Below, one piece after another: positions 49,891 through 59,103 of a stretch of DNA of 64,000 nt. This stretch comes from Bacillus alkalisoli (GTDB lineage Bacteria > Bacillota > Bacilli > Bacillales > Bacillaceae_I): the NCBI RefSeq assembly GCF_002797415.1, contig NZ_KZ454944.1, positions 2,126,665 to 2,190,664 on the forward strand, given 5' to 3'. The position numbers and the translations under genes were made by a program. Below the pieces are notes generated by a model. It was not told where the DNA came from. It did no database searches and was given only the letters and a program-made list of their open reading frames with translations. The stretch's first letter is position 1. The number at the start of each line of letters is the position of its first letter.

Positions 49891-50537
49891 TATGAGTAAG
49901 GTAAGATATAAAAAAGCATGAAGAAGAAATGAAAAACAGATCCTGCTAAAACAAACATATGCCAAACAGCATGGTGGTATTTGAATCCTCTCCATATATA
50001 AAAAATTGCCCCAAAGCTATACGCTATTCCACCAATTACTAAAAAGGCAATACCTGTTGGCTCTATTTTGGAAGTAAATTCGTTCCAACCAAACACTGCT
50101 AGCCATCCCATTAATACATATAGGATAGTGGATGTAAAAAGAAACCTTTTTACAAAAAAAGCTTTAAATACAGTACCCGCAATAGCTAAGCCCCAAACTA
50201 CGCCAAAAAGTACCCAACCTAACGTACCTTCTAATACTATTAAAGTTAATGGAGTGTAACTTCCAGCAATAAAAAAATATATGGAGGAATGGTCTAACAC
50301 TTCAAAAACATTCTTCGCTTTTCCTTTAGGTAGAGCATGCAAAAGGGTGGACGACGTATAAAGCATAACCATTGTCACACCATATACGATAAATGAAATT
50401 AAGTGAAGTGTTGTGCCATTAAGTGCAGAGAATACAATTAATAATACAAGTGCCGCTATACTTAGTAATATTCCAATCCCATGTGTGATAGAGTTTGCAA
50501 TTTCTTCTCCTTTAGAAAACGTATGTGTTTTAGCCAT
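49890..50537 (-). CDS. Hemolysin III family membrane protein
   Basis: A 215-residue protein with seven membrane segments (PAQR/HlyIII family). Signatures are NSITHGIGILLSIAALVLL at the N-terminus with the metal-binding histidine, LLHALPKGKAKNVFEVLDHSSIYFFIAGSYTP (in parts) and KYHHAVWHMFVLAGSVFHFF near the end, which supply the other ligands. Homologues affect membrane homeostasis (TrhA type); haemolysis is not the cellular role. ATG 50537 (complement) follows GAGAGGG. It lies beside the third AT-rich element. Confidence 0.9.
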   Translation of the reverse strand: MAKTHTFSKGEEIANSITHGIGILLSIAALVLLIVFSALNGTTLHLISFIVYGVTMVMLYTSSTLLHALPKGKAKNVFEVLDHSSIYFFIAGSYTPLTLIVLEGTLGWVLFGVVWGLAIAGTVFKAFFVKRFLFTSTILYVLMGWLAVFGWNEFTSKIEPTGIAFLVIGGIAYSFGAIFYIWRGFKYHHAVWHMFVLAGSVFHFFFMLFYILPYS

Positions 50538-50578
50538 AAAATTACCCTCTCGCTTTTACATTTTAGCAAAGTCCGTAC

Positions 50579-50708
50579 GATATTGTATGAATACTAAACG
50601 AAAAATGAATCCTTAAACTGTAACCACTAACAAACAAATCACTAAACAAACACCAAATTTTTTTCGGAAAAACAATTCATTTTTCACTAAACGCACCGTA
50701 ATTAATCA
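50579..50708 (-). repeat. AT-rich interspersed element, copy 3
   Basis: Left end ATATTGTATGAATACTAAACG, then AAAAATGAAT. Right end ATTCATTTTTCACTAAACG with TACGG-type tail. Inner distance 66 bases, as in other copies. It occupies the upstream region of the hemolysin III gene. Left part shown is 21 bases including one flanking base; core TATTGTATGAATACTAAACG. Confidence 0.7.
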
Positions 50709-50830
50709 TTGATTTAGCAGACTAAACTAATAAAATAATCATAACTTTTTTTTGGAATTTAAACAATATTAAATGTAATAAGGGGGTTCTCAAGAACCTT
50801 CTTGAGTACCTCATTTACAATATAAAAATC

Positions 50831-50950
50831 GTGCCGGTTGAGTAGCCGCTTTCCGCGGGGGAGGCGGTGAAGCCTCCCCTCGAGCCCAAAGGCTCTGCGG
50901 GGTCTCACCAAACTGCTCTCCCCCGCAGGAGCCGGCCACTCAACCGGCAC
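50831..50950 (-). repeat. GC-rich palindromic repeat, copy I
   Basis: GTGCCGGTTGAGT pairs with ACTCAACCGGCAC perfectly. The core is in reverse order (CCGCTTTCCGCGGGG, later CCCCGCAGGAGCCGG). Its outer stem is unlike all other copies, GC-rich and without the GTTGAT tip. Confidence 0.85.
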
Positions 50951-51004
50951 TATGATCATTTTATTTTATAAAAAACTTTCTGAAAAAGTATATACAGAAG
51001 ACAT

Positions 51005-52105
51005 TTAAACTTCGATTTTCGTTTCTCTTGATACTTTTCTTAATTTAATAAAGCGAATCGTATGAATAACTATTACTTTTGATACTGCGTAAGTAGGGAC
51101 GGCTAATAATAAGCCGAGTAAACCAGCAAATCTACTTGCTACTAAAAGAAGCAAGATAATGGTTAATGGATGAACATCCAATTTTTTCCCCATAACTTGT
51201 GGTGAGATTAAGTTACTTTCTACTTGTTGGACAATCACTACTACAAGTAATACCCATAGCGCCATTAAAGGGGAGTGCAAGAACCCTACTATAACACTTG
51301 GAATTGTCCCGATAAAAGGCCCAATAAATGGGATAACATTCGTAAACATAGCGATTAAAGCTAGTACGAGAGAGTATTCAAGTCCGATAATCAAAAATCC
51401 AATGTAAATGAGAATACCAACACAGGCACTTACAATAATCTGTCCTTGAATATAAGAACTTAATGCAACATCCATATCGCGTAATACATTTCGACCTTCT
51501 TCTTCATGCGCACTTGGTATATACCTAATAACTTGTTCTGGTAATCGTTCTCCGTCTTTCAGCATATAAAAAAGAACAAACGGTATTAATACTAACAATA
51601 TGACAAATCCTGTTATAGCTCCAATAACATTCACAATGTTTGAGCCTAATTTTGCTAAGTAGTCATTTAAATTTTCAGCAATACGAGCGGAGAGTTCTTC
51701 AATCGAAAACCTTTCATCTTGTTGGAATCTCGCAACATATTCGTTTTGTTGTAGTTCAATCATCATATCACGGATTTCATTTACAATAGCAGGGGTATTT
51801 TCAACTAAACTATTTACCTGCTTTTGTAATGGAGGGCCAATCAAGAACAATAAGCCAGTGATAAATCCAATAAATACTAAGTAAATTAAAAGGATGGAAA
51901 TGCCTCTAGGTATGTATTTAGATGCTAAGTTTACTAATGGACGAAGCAGATAGTACAGTACACCAGCTAACACAATCGGTGCGAATAATGTTTTAATCAT
52001 TACAGAAAGCGGTGTAAAGATAAAGCTCACTAACGTTGATAAATAGATAATTACTAAAATGATTATTATAGCATAGCCAACACGAAACCACTTTGTTTGT
52101 GGCAT
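51005..52105 (-). CDS. AI-2E transporter family protein (YueF/YtvI type)
   Basis: A 366-residue membrane protein with seven to eight segments. Family features include IISVCVGILIYIGFLIIGLEYSLVLAL (in parts) and TNVIPFIGPFIGTIPSVIVG, and PQVMGKKLDVHPLTIILLLLVA near the C-terminus. The family includes autoinducer-2 exporters and Na+/H+ antiporters; most bacilli members have not been tested. ATG 52105 (complement) follows TAGAGGTGAG. It lies 136 bases downstream of the ABC-F stop. Confidence 0.88.
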   Translation of the reverse strand: MPQTKWFRVGYAIIIILVIIYLSTLVSFIFTPLSVMIKTLFAPIVLAGVLYYLLRPLVNLASKYIPRGISILLIYLVFIGFITGLLFLIGPPLQKQVNSLVENTPAIVNEIRDMMIELQQNEYVARFQQDERFSIEELSARIAENLNDYLAKLGSNIVNVIGAITGFVILLVLIPFVLFYMLKDGERLPEQVIRYIPSAHEEEGRNVLRDMDVALSSYIQGQIIVSACVGILIYIGFLIIGLEYSLVLALIAMFTNVIPFIGPFIGTIPSVIVGFLHSPLMALWVLLVVVIVQQVESNLISPQVMGKKLDVHPLTIILLLLVASRFAGLLGLLLAVPTYAVSKVIVIHTIRFIKLRKVSRETKIEV

Positions 52106-52210
52106 AAACTCACCTCTAACGTATAAAAAGTCATAATCTTATAATAGCTTATCCTACTCAGATTGTAACGCAGAAAGCGTATATTTTTGTAAAAAAATAC
52201 TATTAGAACA

Positions 52211-52232
52211 AAAAACCCCTCAAATTTGAGGG
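52211..52232 (-). terminator. Terminator of the ABC-F gene
   Basis: ACCCCTCAAATTTGAGGGGT is a perfect 20-base palindrome, and on the minus strand it continues TTTTTTG. It ends the ABC-F transcript read leftwards. Confidence 0.85.
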
Positions 52233-52241
52233 GTATGGAAC

Positions 52242-53864
<1,623 letters not shown>

Positions 53865-53995
53865 TTATTAATTCCTCCAATATACATGTCAATTTGAAAT
53901 TATACCATAAAATGAAGGTAGAAGTGAATAGAAAGAGAAAGAAGAGAAAAGTAGATGATTTTCAAAGTAGAGTATTTTGAAGAACAATGGAAAGT

Positions 53996-54035
53996 AAAAA
54001 GCTAGATGAAACCACAAGGTCACCTAGCTTTTATT
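53996..54035. terminator. Terminator between ABC-F promoter region and cupredoxin gene end
   Basis: AAAGCTAG at 53998-54005 pairs with CTAGCTTT at 54024-54031; inner bases pair partly. T-run on the minus strand after the stem gives termination of the cupredoxin transcript. Confidence 0.7.
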
Positions 54036-54044
54036 TTATATTTC

Positions 54045-54488
54045 TTAATGAACATGAATATATCCAATCATAGGCACGTGGTCACCGTGTAAATGAGTTG
54101 TACAAATAATTCTATATACTCCTGGTTTCGTAAAAGTTGTTTTGATAACCGTTTCTTCGCCTTTTTTTACAGTACCTGAAATGTTTGTTCCTTCAATAAC
54201 AAATGGATGTTCCGCACCGTTTACACCGAAGATTTTCAGTGTTACTTCTTGACCTTTCGGAACAACAATTGTACCTGGGTCAAATCGGTATGCCTCTATT
54301 TCACGGCCATCTTCTGTTTTTGTTTTAAACTCACCAACGATCATTTGTACAACATATTCATCTGTTTGAGCTAGTTTACCTGTTGTGGGTATAGGACCTT
54401 TATTTACTACATACCAGCCACCGAATGCAATCACGAATGCTAAAACCCCTAATAATAACCACTTGCCTTTAATAATGACAAAATTCAT
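54045..54488 (-). CDS. Membrane-anchored cupredoxin-domain protein
   Basis: A 147-residue protein with one N-terminal membrane anchor (about 10-27) and an exported cupredoxin domain. Likely copper ligands are H in GAEHPF, C and H in RIICTTHLHG and a methionine in HVPMIGY. One cysteine only means a mononuclear blue-copper-like site and not the dinuclear CuA of oxidase subunit II. It may bind copper or pass electrons outside the membrane. The second of two ATGs (54488) fits the AGGGGG site six bases away; the first is too close. Confidence 0.82.
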   Translation of the reverse strand: MNFVIIKGKWLLLGVLAFVIAFGGWYVVNKGPIPTTGKLAQTDEYVVQMIVGEFKTKTEDGREIEAYRFDPGTIVVPKGQEVTLKIFGVNGAEHPFVIEGTNISGTVKKGEETVIKTTFTKPGVYRIICTTHLHGDHVPMIGYIHVH

Positions 54489-54570
54489 GTTCATCCCCCT
54501 ATCGTTTTTTATTCCTTATAGAGAATGTATGCTTGTACTTGAAAATGGTTGTCTTATTTTTTAATAAGAA

Positions 54571-54703
54571 TTAATTTAATTTTTTGGGTTCGTTTATTAA
54601 AAAATGAATTGTTAATTTCCACATAAAGTATGTGCATAAATAAAAAGCACTCATACGCTAGAAATAGGATATAATTCATTTTTCGTTTATTAGTCATACA
54701 TTG
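54571..54703 (+). repeat. AT-rich interspersed element, copy 4
   Basis: Left end GGGTTCGTTTATTAAAAAAT, GAATTG. Right end AATTCATTTTTCGTTTATTA, GTCATACATTGTG. Inner distance is about 65 bases as in other copies. The gene-free stretch 54489-54801 otherwise holds only a TTAATAAGAA-type AT-rich sequence and a putative promoter region. Confidence 0.7.
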
Positions 54704-54801
54704 TGAAAGGTACTCAAAAGAATGAAAATTCTTCTTAGTTGATTACATACGCATAGGGGTATATAATTAAATTGTAGCTAATTTGGAAATGAGGAGATTG
54801 T

Positions 54802-55149
54802 ATGTTATTTATTATTTTAATAGCAATGGCGATTATTATATATGTTTACAAACGATATATACCAGTCTTAAAGGCAACTTGTATAGAACTAGTGCGAGCT
54901 AAACTAGAGTCAGATTATATTTTAGATATTAGAGATTATCAAGAAGCTACGAAAAATCCTATAGAAGGTGCAATAAACATTCCATATGGATATTTACAAA
55001 GGTACTATAAAACTATTCCTACTAAGTCCATTCACGTTGTAGCAGATGATCATCTCGAGAAAAATATCGGAATAAGATACTTAAGAAAAAAAGGCTTTAA
55101 AATTAATAGTTATAGTTTAGCTAATTGCCCATGTACTAAAAGAAGTTAG
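54802..55149 (+). CDS. Membrane-anchored degenerate rhodanese-like protein
   Basis: A 115-residue protein with an N-terminal membrane segment (about 2-16) and a rhodanese-like domain: YILDIRDYQEATKNPIEGAI and NIPYGYL correspond to the LDVR...GHIPGA segment. The active-site loop expected at about residue 80 (CRSGNRS in the neighbour) is replaced by VVADDHLEKN, with no cysteine; two cysteines occur near the C-terminus (ANCPCTKRS). Not catalytic by the usual mechanism. ATG 54802 follows TGAGGAG. Twelve bases precede the next rhodanese gene. Confidence 0.75.
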   Translation: MLFIILIAMAIIIYVYKRYIPVLKATCIELVRAKLESDYILDIRDYQEATKNPIEGAINIPYGYLQRYYKTIPTKSIHVVADDHLEKNIGIRYLRKKGFKINSYSLANCPCTKRS

Positions 55150-55161
55150 GAGGAATACCCA

Positions 55162-55554
55162 GTGAAGAAGTTCGTTTTGTTATGTTTAATTAGTTTGTCT
55201 TCCTTTTTAATAATTGGTTGTTCAGCAAATGTTAATGAAAATGCACAAGAATATTCTGAAGTAACGATCGAAGAAGCATATGAAATATATAAAAACAAAG
55301 AGATGGTAATATTAGATGTAAGAACTCCACAAGAATATAATGAAGGTCACATTCCTGGTTCCATCTTAATTCCTTTACAAGAGCTCGAAAGTAGACTAGG
55401 GGAACTAGATAAGAACGAAAAATATTTAATAGTATGTCGAAGCGGAAATCGTTCAGCTCAAGCTAGTGAACTATTAGTTGCTAACGGATTTAAAAATATC
55501 TCCCACATGCAAGGCGGCATGCTCGAATGGAAATACGATATAGAAAAAGGTTAA
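55162..55554 (+). CDS. Rhodanese-domain lipoprotein
   Basis: A 130-residue lipoprotein. The signal ends LIIGCSAN (lipidated cysteine about residue 20). The rhodanese domain has MVILDVRTPQEYNEGHIPGS and the active-site loop IVCRSGNRSAQAS with the catalytic cysteine, then HMQGGMLEWK. It would transfer sulfane sulfur on the outer face of the membrane. GTG 55162 follows AGGAGGAATACCC. Likely co-transcribed with the degenerate rhodanese gene upstream, and the two could form a pair. Closed by a strong terminator. Confidence 0.88.
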   Translation: MKKFVLLCLISLSSFLIIGCSANVNENAQEYSEVTIEEAYEIYKNKEMVILDVRTPQEYNEGHIPGSILIPLQELESRLGELDKNEKYLIVCRSGNRSAQASELLVANGFKNISHMQGGMLEWKYDIEKG

Positions 55555-55586
55555 AAAAGGGCAACTTCCTTTTTTAACCTTTTTTA
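55549..55586 (+). terminator. Terminator after the rhodanese genes
   Basis: GGTTAAAAAAGG at 55549-55560 pairs perfectly with CCTTTTTTAACC at 55568-55579, then TTTTTT. The left arm includes the last codon of the gene. Confidence 0.88.
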
Positions 55587-55588
55587 TT

Positions 55589-55629
55589 ACAACAATATTA
55601 CATGTGCCAGGCACCTGTAATATTGTTGT
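55589..55629. repeat. Intergenic palindrome with GTGCCAGGCAC centre
   Basis: ACAACAATATTACA at 55589-55602 pairs perfectly with TGTAATATTGTTGT at 55616-55629. The loop holds the inner palindrome GTGCCTGGCAC-type (here GTGCCAGGCAC). The centre is a motif I remember from intergenic repeats of bacilli. Confidence 0.75.
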
Positions 55630-55684
55630 TATAAATCGGAATATAGTTAGAGTGGTGCAGTTGAAATAGGTAGGGGGAGATGGT

Positions 55685-56485
55685 TTGAGTTATTTGGATG
55701 ATGTGAAATTTGAACAACGATTTTGGATGCAAGTTTTTGGGGATCATGCTCGTTTTTTTCTTGATACTTTAGCAGCAGAGGAAAAAGAAGAGCTAAAGCA
55801 AGCTAATTACTTTAAGGAAGAATATGATAAATGGTACGAAAGAAGTAACAATATTACTTCAAGTAATGTTAAACAACATCTTAAAGCTGCACGTGAATTA
55901 ACCGAAAAATTTCGTGAGTTGAAATTATCCATCATTAGAAAACATCTAACAAGCGATATTACCATACACTTACCACCAACATTTATTAATCATATGGTAA
56001 ACGAACTAGACGAATATATGAACGTTTTACAATACTTAGAAAAAGGGGAAAGTCCTCCAGTTTTCCACGAATTACATCACCATTTAGTCTGGCTTTTAGA
56101 TGCTGCCGGTCACGCGCAAGGAATAAATGATAGTGTTGATATGGTCGAACAAAAAGTGAAAGGGAAATCGATTGAGTTTGTCGATAAGTTTAAAGATTTT
56201 TATATTAAAGCCGTTGAATTAGCTGGCTACTTACGAGCAAACGTAGAAAGTTTCCCAGCATTAGAAAGAATGAACGATCAAGTGAAAGTGGAAATAGAAT
56301 TATTTAAAATCTTCTTACATGAAATTAAAGAATTAGAACTGTCAGATAAATTATTAGGGACATTTTCCGCCATAATGGCTGATCATATGGCAAGAGAAGA
56401 GTGCTATTATTTAATGAAATTAGCACAATCAACTGGGCAAACTACACCAAATTGTGATCCAACAAAAAAGAGAGTAGAAGAATAG
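55685..56485 (+). CDS. DUF2935 family protein
   Basis: A 266-residue, mostly helical protein with two related halves, each with an RFWMQVFGDHARFF or HELHHHLVWLLDAAGHAQGI segment and a later H/E pair (DHMAREECYYLMKL). This is the DUF2935 family, which looks like a ferritin-like four-helix protein with metal ligands. Enzyme activity is unknown. TTG 55685 follows GGTAGGGGGAGATGG. The tail (about 250-266) is polar. Single gene with terminator. Confidence 0.8.
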   Translation: MSYLDDVKFEQRFWMQVFGDHARFFLDTLAAEEKEELKQANYFKEEYDKWYERSNNITSSNVKQHLKAARELTEKFRELKLSIIRKHLTSDITIHLPPTFINHMVNELDEYMNVLQYLEKGESPPVFHELHHHLVWLLDAAGHAQGINDSVDMVEQKVKGKSIEFVDKFKDFYIKAVELAGYLRANVESFPALERMNDQVKVEIELFKIFLHEIKELELSDKLLGTFSAIMADHMAREECYYLMKLAQSTGQTTPNCDPTKKRVEE

Positions 56486-56503
56486 GCCCCGCACAAAATA
56501 TAA

Positions 56504-56540
56504 AAAATCGCAACTAGATTCATTCAGTTGCGATTTTTTA
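56504..56540 (+). terminator. Terminator after the DUF2935 gene
   Basis: AAAATCGCAACT at 56504-56515 pairs with AGTTGCGATTTT at 56526-56537. Confidence 0.85.
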
Positions 56541-56626
56541 ATTCTTTCTAGTTAGAATGGTACAGGTTATATAAATCATACAGTAGTAAGGAGTAGCGCT
56601 TATCCAGTAAAAAGGAGGGGAATAGT

Positions 56627-58021
56627 ATGGATTTTGTTTTATTACTAGTAAACATATTATTTTTTGCATTACTTATTTATGGATTGTTTTACATGCAAAG
56701 AAGACATGTATCTTTCTCCAAAAGGGTTTTTACAGCTTTAGGTTTAGGGGTTGTATTTGGTCTTATTTTACAGTTTATATACGGTGCGAGTTCTGAAGTC
56801 TTAGCAGACTCTATTCAATGGTATAACCTTGTTGGGGTTGGATATGTTCGTCTGTTACAAATGATCGTTATGCCATTAATTTTTATTAGTATTATCGCCG
56901 CATTTACAAAGCTTAAACTAAAAACGAATATCGGGAAAATTAGTGTACTCATTATAGGGATATTAATAGGAACAACAGCAATAGCTGCGATTGTTGGTGT
57001 TGGTACGACCGTTGCTTTTGACTTAGAAGCCATTCAAATCGAACAAGGTGACAGGGAATTGGCTAGAGGAGAGCAAATGGAGCAGCGTGCAGGGGACGTT
57101 GTAAATAAAAGCTTTCCACAACAAATGTTAGACTTAATTCCATCTAACGTATTTTTAGACTTCACTGGAGCCCGCTCCACATCAACCATTGCCGTCGTTA
57201 TTTTTGCTGCGTTTGTCGGTTTCGCATATTTAGGAGTACGTAGAAAGAACGAAGAACATGCTGATTTTTTCGCACGAATTGTTGATACATTTTATTCTAT
57301 AATAATGAGAATTGTAACGTTAGTTTTACGTTTAACACCATATGGGGTATTTGCGTTAATGACGCGGGTCACCGCTACAAGTGATTATGCCGCAATCGGA
57401 AAGCTCGGCAAATTTGTCGTTGCTTCCTACGTCGCATTACTAATTATGTTTGGAATTCATTTACTTTTAATTGCTCTTGCTGGTTTAAATCCAATAACTT
57501 ATGTGAAGAAAACACTACCTGTATTAACTTTTGCATTTACATCCAGAACAAGTGCAGGTACTTTGCCATTGAATATAAAAGCGCAAACAAAAGAGTTAGG
57601 TGTTCCTGGTGGAATTGCTAACTTTGCGGGTTCATTTGGATTGTCTATAGGCCAAAATGGTTGTGCGGGTATTTATCCGGCAATGCTAGCTGTTATGATT
57701 GCACCTACTGTCGGAATAAATCCACTAACTCCATCGTTTTTGTTTATGTTAGTTGTCATTGTTGCTATTAGTTCATTCGGTGTAGCAGGAGTAGGGGGAG
57801 GAGCAACATTCGCCGCAATTCTTGTATTATCTGCTTTAGATTTGCCGATTGTTTTAGCTGGTTTATTAATCTCCATTGAACCTTTAATTGATATGGGGAG
57901 AACAGCTGTGAATGTTAGTGGAAGTATGACAGCCGGTGTTCTTACAAGTAAAGTAACAAATGAGCTAGATAAAGAAGTGTATAATAGTGAACCATCCACA
58001 GATTTTGAACTTGATGTTTAA
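56627..58021 (+). CDS. tcyP: L-cystine symporter TcyP
   Basis: A 464-residue dicarboxylate/amino-acid:cation symporter. It matches TcyP of B. subtilis in length and in segments such as RHVSFSKRVFTALGLG, LLQMIVMPLIFISIIAAFTKL (in parts), GQNGCAGIYPAMLAVM and GVAGVGGGATFAA. It imports L-cystine with sodium or protons. ATG 56627 follows AAAAAGGAGGGG. I looked for an S-box or T-box in the leader and saw none. Single-gene unit. Confidence 0.93.
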   Translation: MDFVLLLVNILFFALLIYGLFYMQRRHVSFSKRVFTALGLGVVFGLILQFIYGASSEVLADSIQWYNLVGVGYVRLLQMIVMPLIFISIIAAFTKLKLKTNIGKISVLIIGILIGTTAIAAIVGVGTTVAFDLEAIQIEQGDRELARGEQMEQRAGDVVNKSFPQQMLDLIPSNVFLDFTGARSTSTIAVVIFAAFVGFAYLGVRRKNEEHADFFARIVDTFYSIIMRIVTLVLRLTPYGVFALMTRVTATSDYAAIGKLGKFVVASYVALLIMFGIHLLLIALAGLNPITYVKKTLPVLTFAFTSRTSAGTLPLNIKAQTKELGVPGGIANFAGSFGLSIGQNGCAGIYPAMLAVMIAPTVGINPLTPSFLFMLVVIVAISSFGVAGVGGGATFAAILVLSALDLPIVLAGLLISIEPLIDMGRTAVNVSGSMTAGVLTSKVTNELDKEVYNSEPSTDFELDV

Positions 58022-58220
58022 ATTCCCTTAAATAAATTATAGGTAGTAGAATGGTGATTAAACCCTCTACTACTTTTTTCATTTTTATCATAAATTAAAA
58101 TCTAGTAATACAACAGGAACCATTTAAGTCCAGGATTATACTGTTAATTTTAACAACATTCATATTTAATTTTCCCCAATTAGTGATAAAATAAGAGTAA
58201 AAGTAAGGAGGGAACACTTC

Positions 58221-58382
58221 ATGAAAATACATAAATTTAGGTCTATCTTATATAAAACAGCCAAACTATTAGGAGATGTTCAAGCTGTTTCTTCAGGTGA
58301 CTCAAAAAAAATGGCAAAAAGAGCAGGTAGACGTGTCGCAGGAAAAGGCACAGGACGTATGCTACGAAAACTATTTAAATAA
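58221..58382 (+). CDS. Small basic protein (53 aa)
   Basis: Not in standard length range. ATG 58221 follows AAGGAGGGAACACTTC. The 53 residues are MKIHKFRSILYKTAKLLGDV, then QAVSSGDSKKMAKRAGRRVA and GKGTGRMLRKLFK. It is strongly basic with a helical look, typical of small proteins conserved in bacilli that bind nucleic acid or membranes; function unknown. It is 45 bases upstream of the next membrane protein gene and might be co-transcribed. Confidence 0.78.
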   Translation: MKIHKFRSILYKTAKLLGDVQAVSSGDSKKMAKRAGRRVAGKGTGRMLRKLFK

Positions 58383-58427
58383 ATTTAAATCGCTCAATAG
58401 CTTTAAACAGCAAAGAAGGAGAAACTT

Positions 58428-58967
58428 ATGATATTAATGATTGTTTTTATCGGTTTATTAGGGATTTTATTCGGACTAGGCTATATGTATATCGTGGAAA
58501 AAAGTGACGGAACTTCAAAAGGAAAAGTATATGAATGGATTTCCAAAAAAACTTGGGTGCAAACCCCATTTCGTGCAGGCATTACATTACTTTTAGGGAA
58601 CTTCCTCATTTTCAGTACAGTTGTCATTTCCTATTTTATTATTATGCTTTTCCATATTCCTTTTGCCCATTTATTTCTTATCTTTTTAGGAACATGGTTA
58701 AGCATTATGTTCTGGATATTAATCAAACAAGTCTGGTTTAATAAAATTAAAACGCAACGCATTTTTATGTCTTTAGTTGGTAGTTCATTTTATTTAATTT
58801 TATTCTTATTTACTTTGTTTCAATATTGGAGACTAGAGCCAACTTCGCCTAATGATGATATCTTTATGGCTGCTCTCGGTATGTTAATCTTAACGGTAGT
58901 ATCCTTTACTGCATTTGCTATTTGTTTCCTCATAACAGGAATTACAAAAAAAATTGTCGCGAAGTAA
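58428..58967 (+). CDS. Four-helix membrane protein, unknown
   Basis: A 179-residue protein with five likely membrane segments (about 1-20, 46-70, 74-98, 116-133 and 145-170) and short charged loops. I do not recognise a family. ATG 58428 follows AAGAAGGAGAAACTT. It follows the small basic protein and ends at a terminator, so the two may form a unit. No catalytic motifs are seen. Confidence 0.65.
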   Translation: MILMIVFIGLLGILFGLGYMYIVEKSDGTSKGKVYEWISKKTWVQTPFRAGITLLLGNFLIFSTVVISYFIIMLFHIPFAHLFLIFLGTWLSIMFWILIKQVWFNKIKTQRIFMSLVGSSFYLILFLFTLFQYWRLEPTSPNDDIFMAALGMLILTVVSFTAFAICFLITGITKKIVAK

Positions 58968-58974
58968 GTCATTT

Positions 58975-58997
58975 ACCCTCTCTTTAGAGGGTTTTTC
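58975..58997 (+). terminator. Terminator before recQ
   Basis: ACCCTCT at 58975-58981 pairs with AGAGGGT at 58986-58992, then TTTT. Short loop (TCTTT-like). Confidence 0.75.
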
Positions 58998-59103
58998 CAT
59001 GGAAACTTGTGCAAAAGTAAGTTAAAATATTAACTACCTTCTATAAAACTTCATAATAATTCTTCTATCATTCCACCATATTTTCACATGCGAGGTGCTT
59101 TAT

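Noticed and set aside
56541-56626. S-box or T-box before tcyP
   Set aside because: The leader is short and none of the conserved motifs is present.
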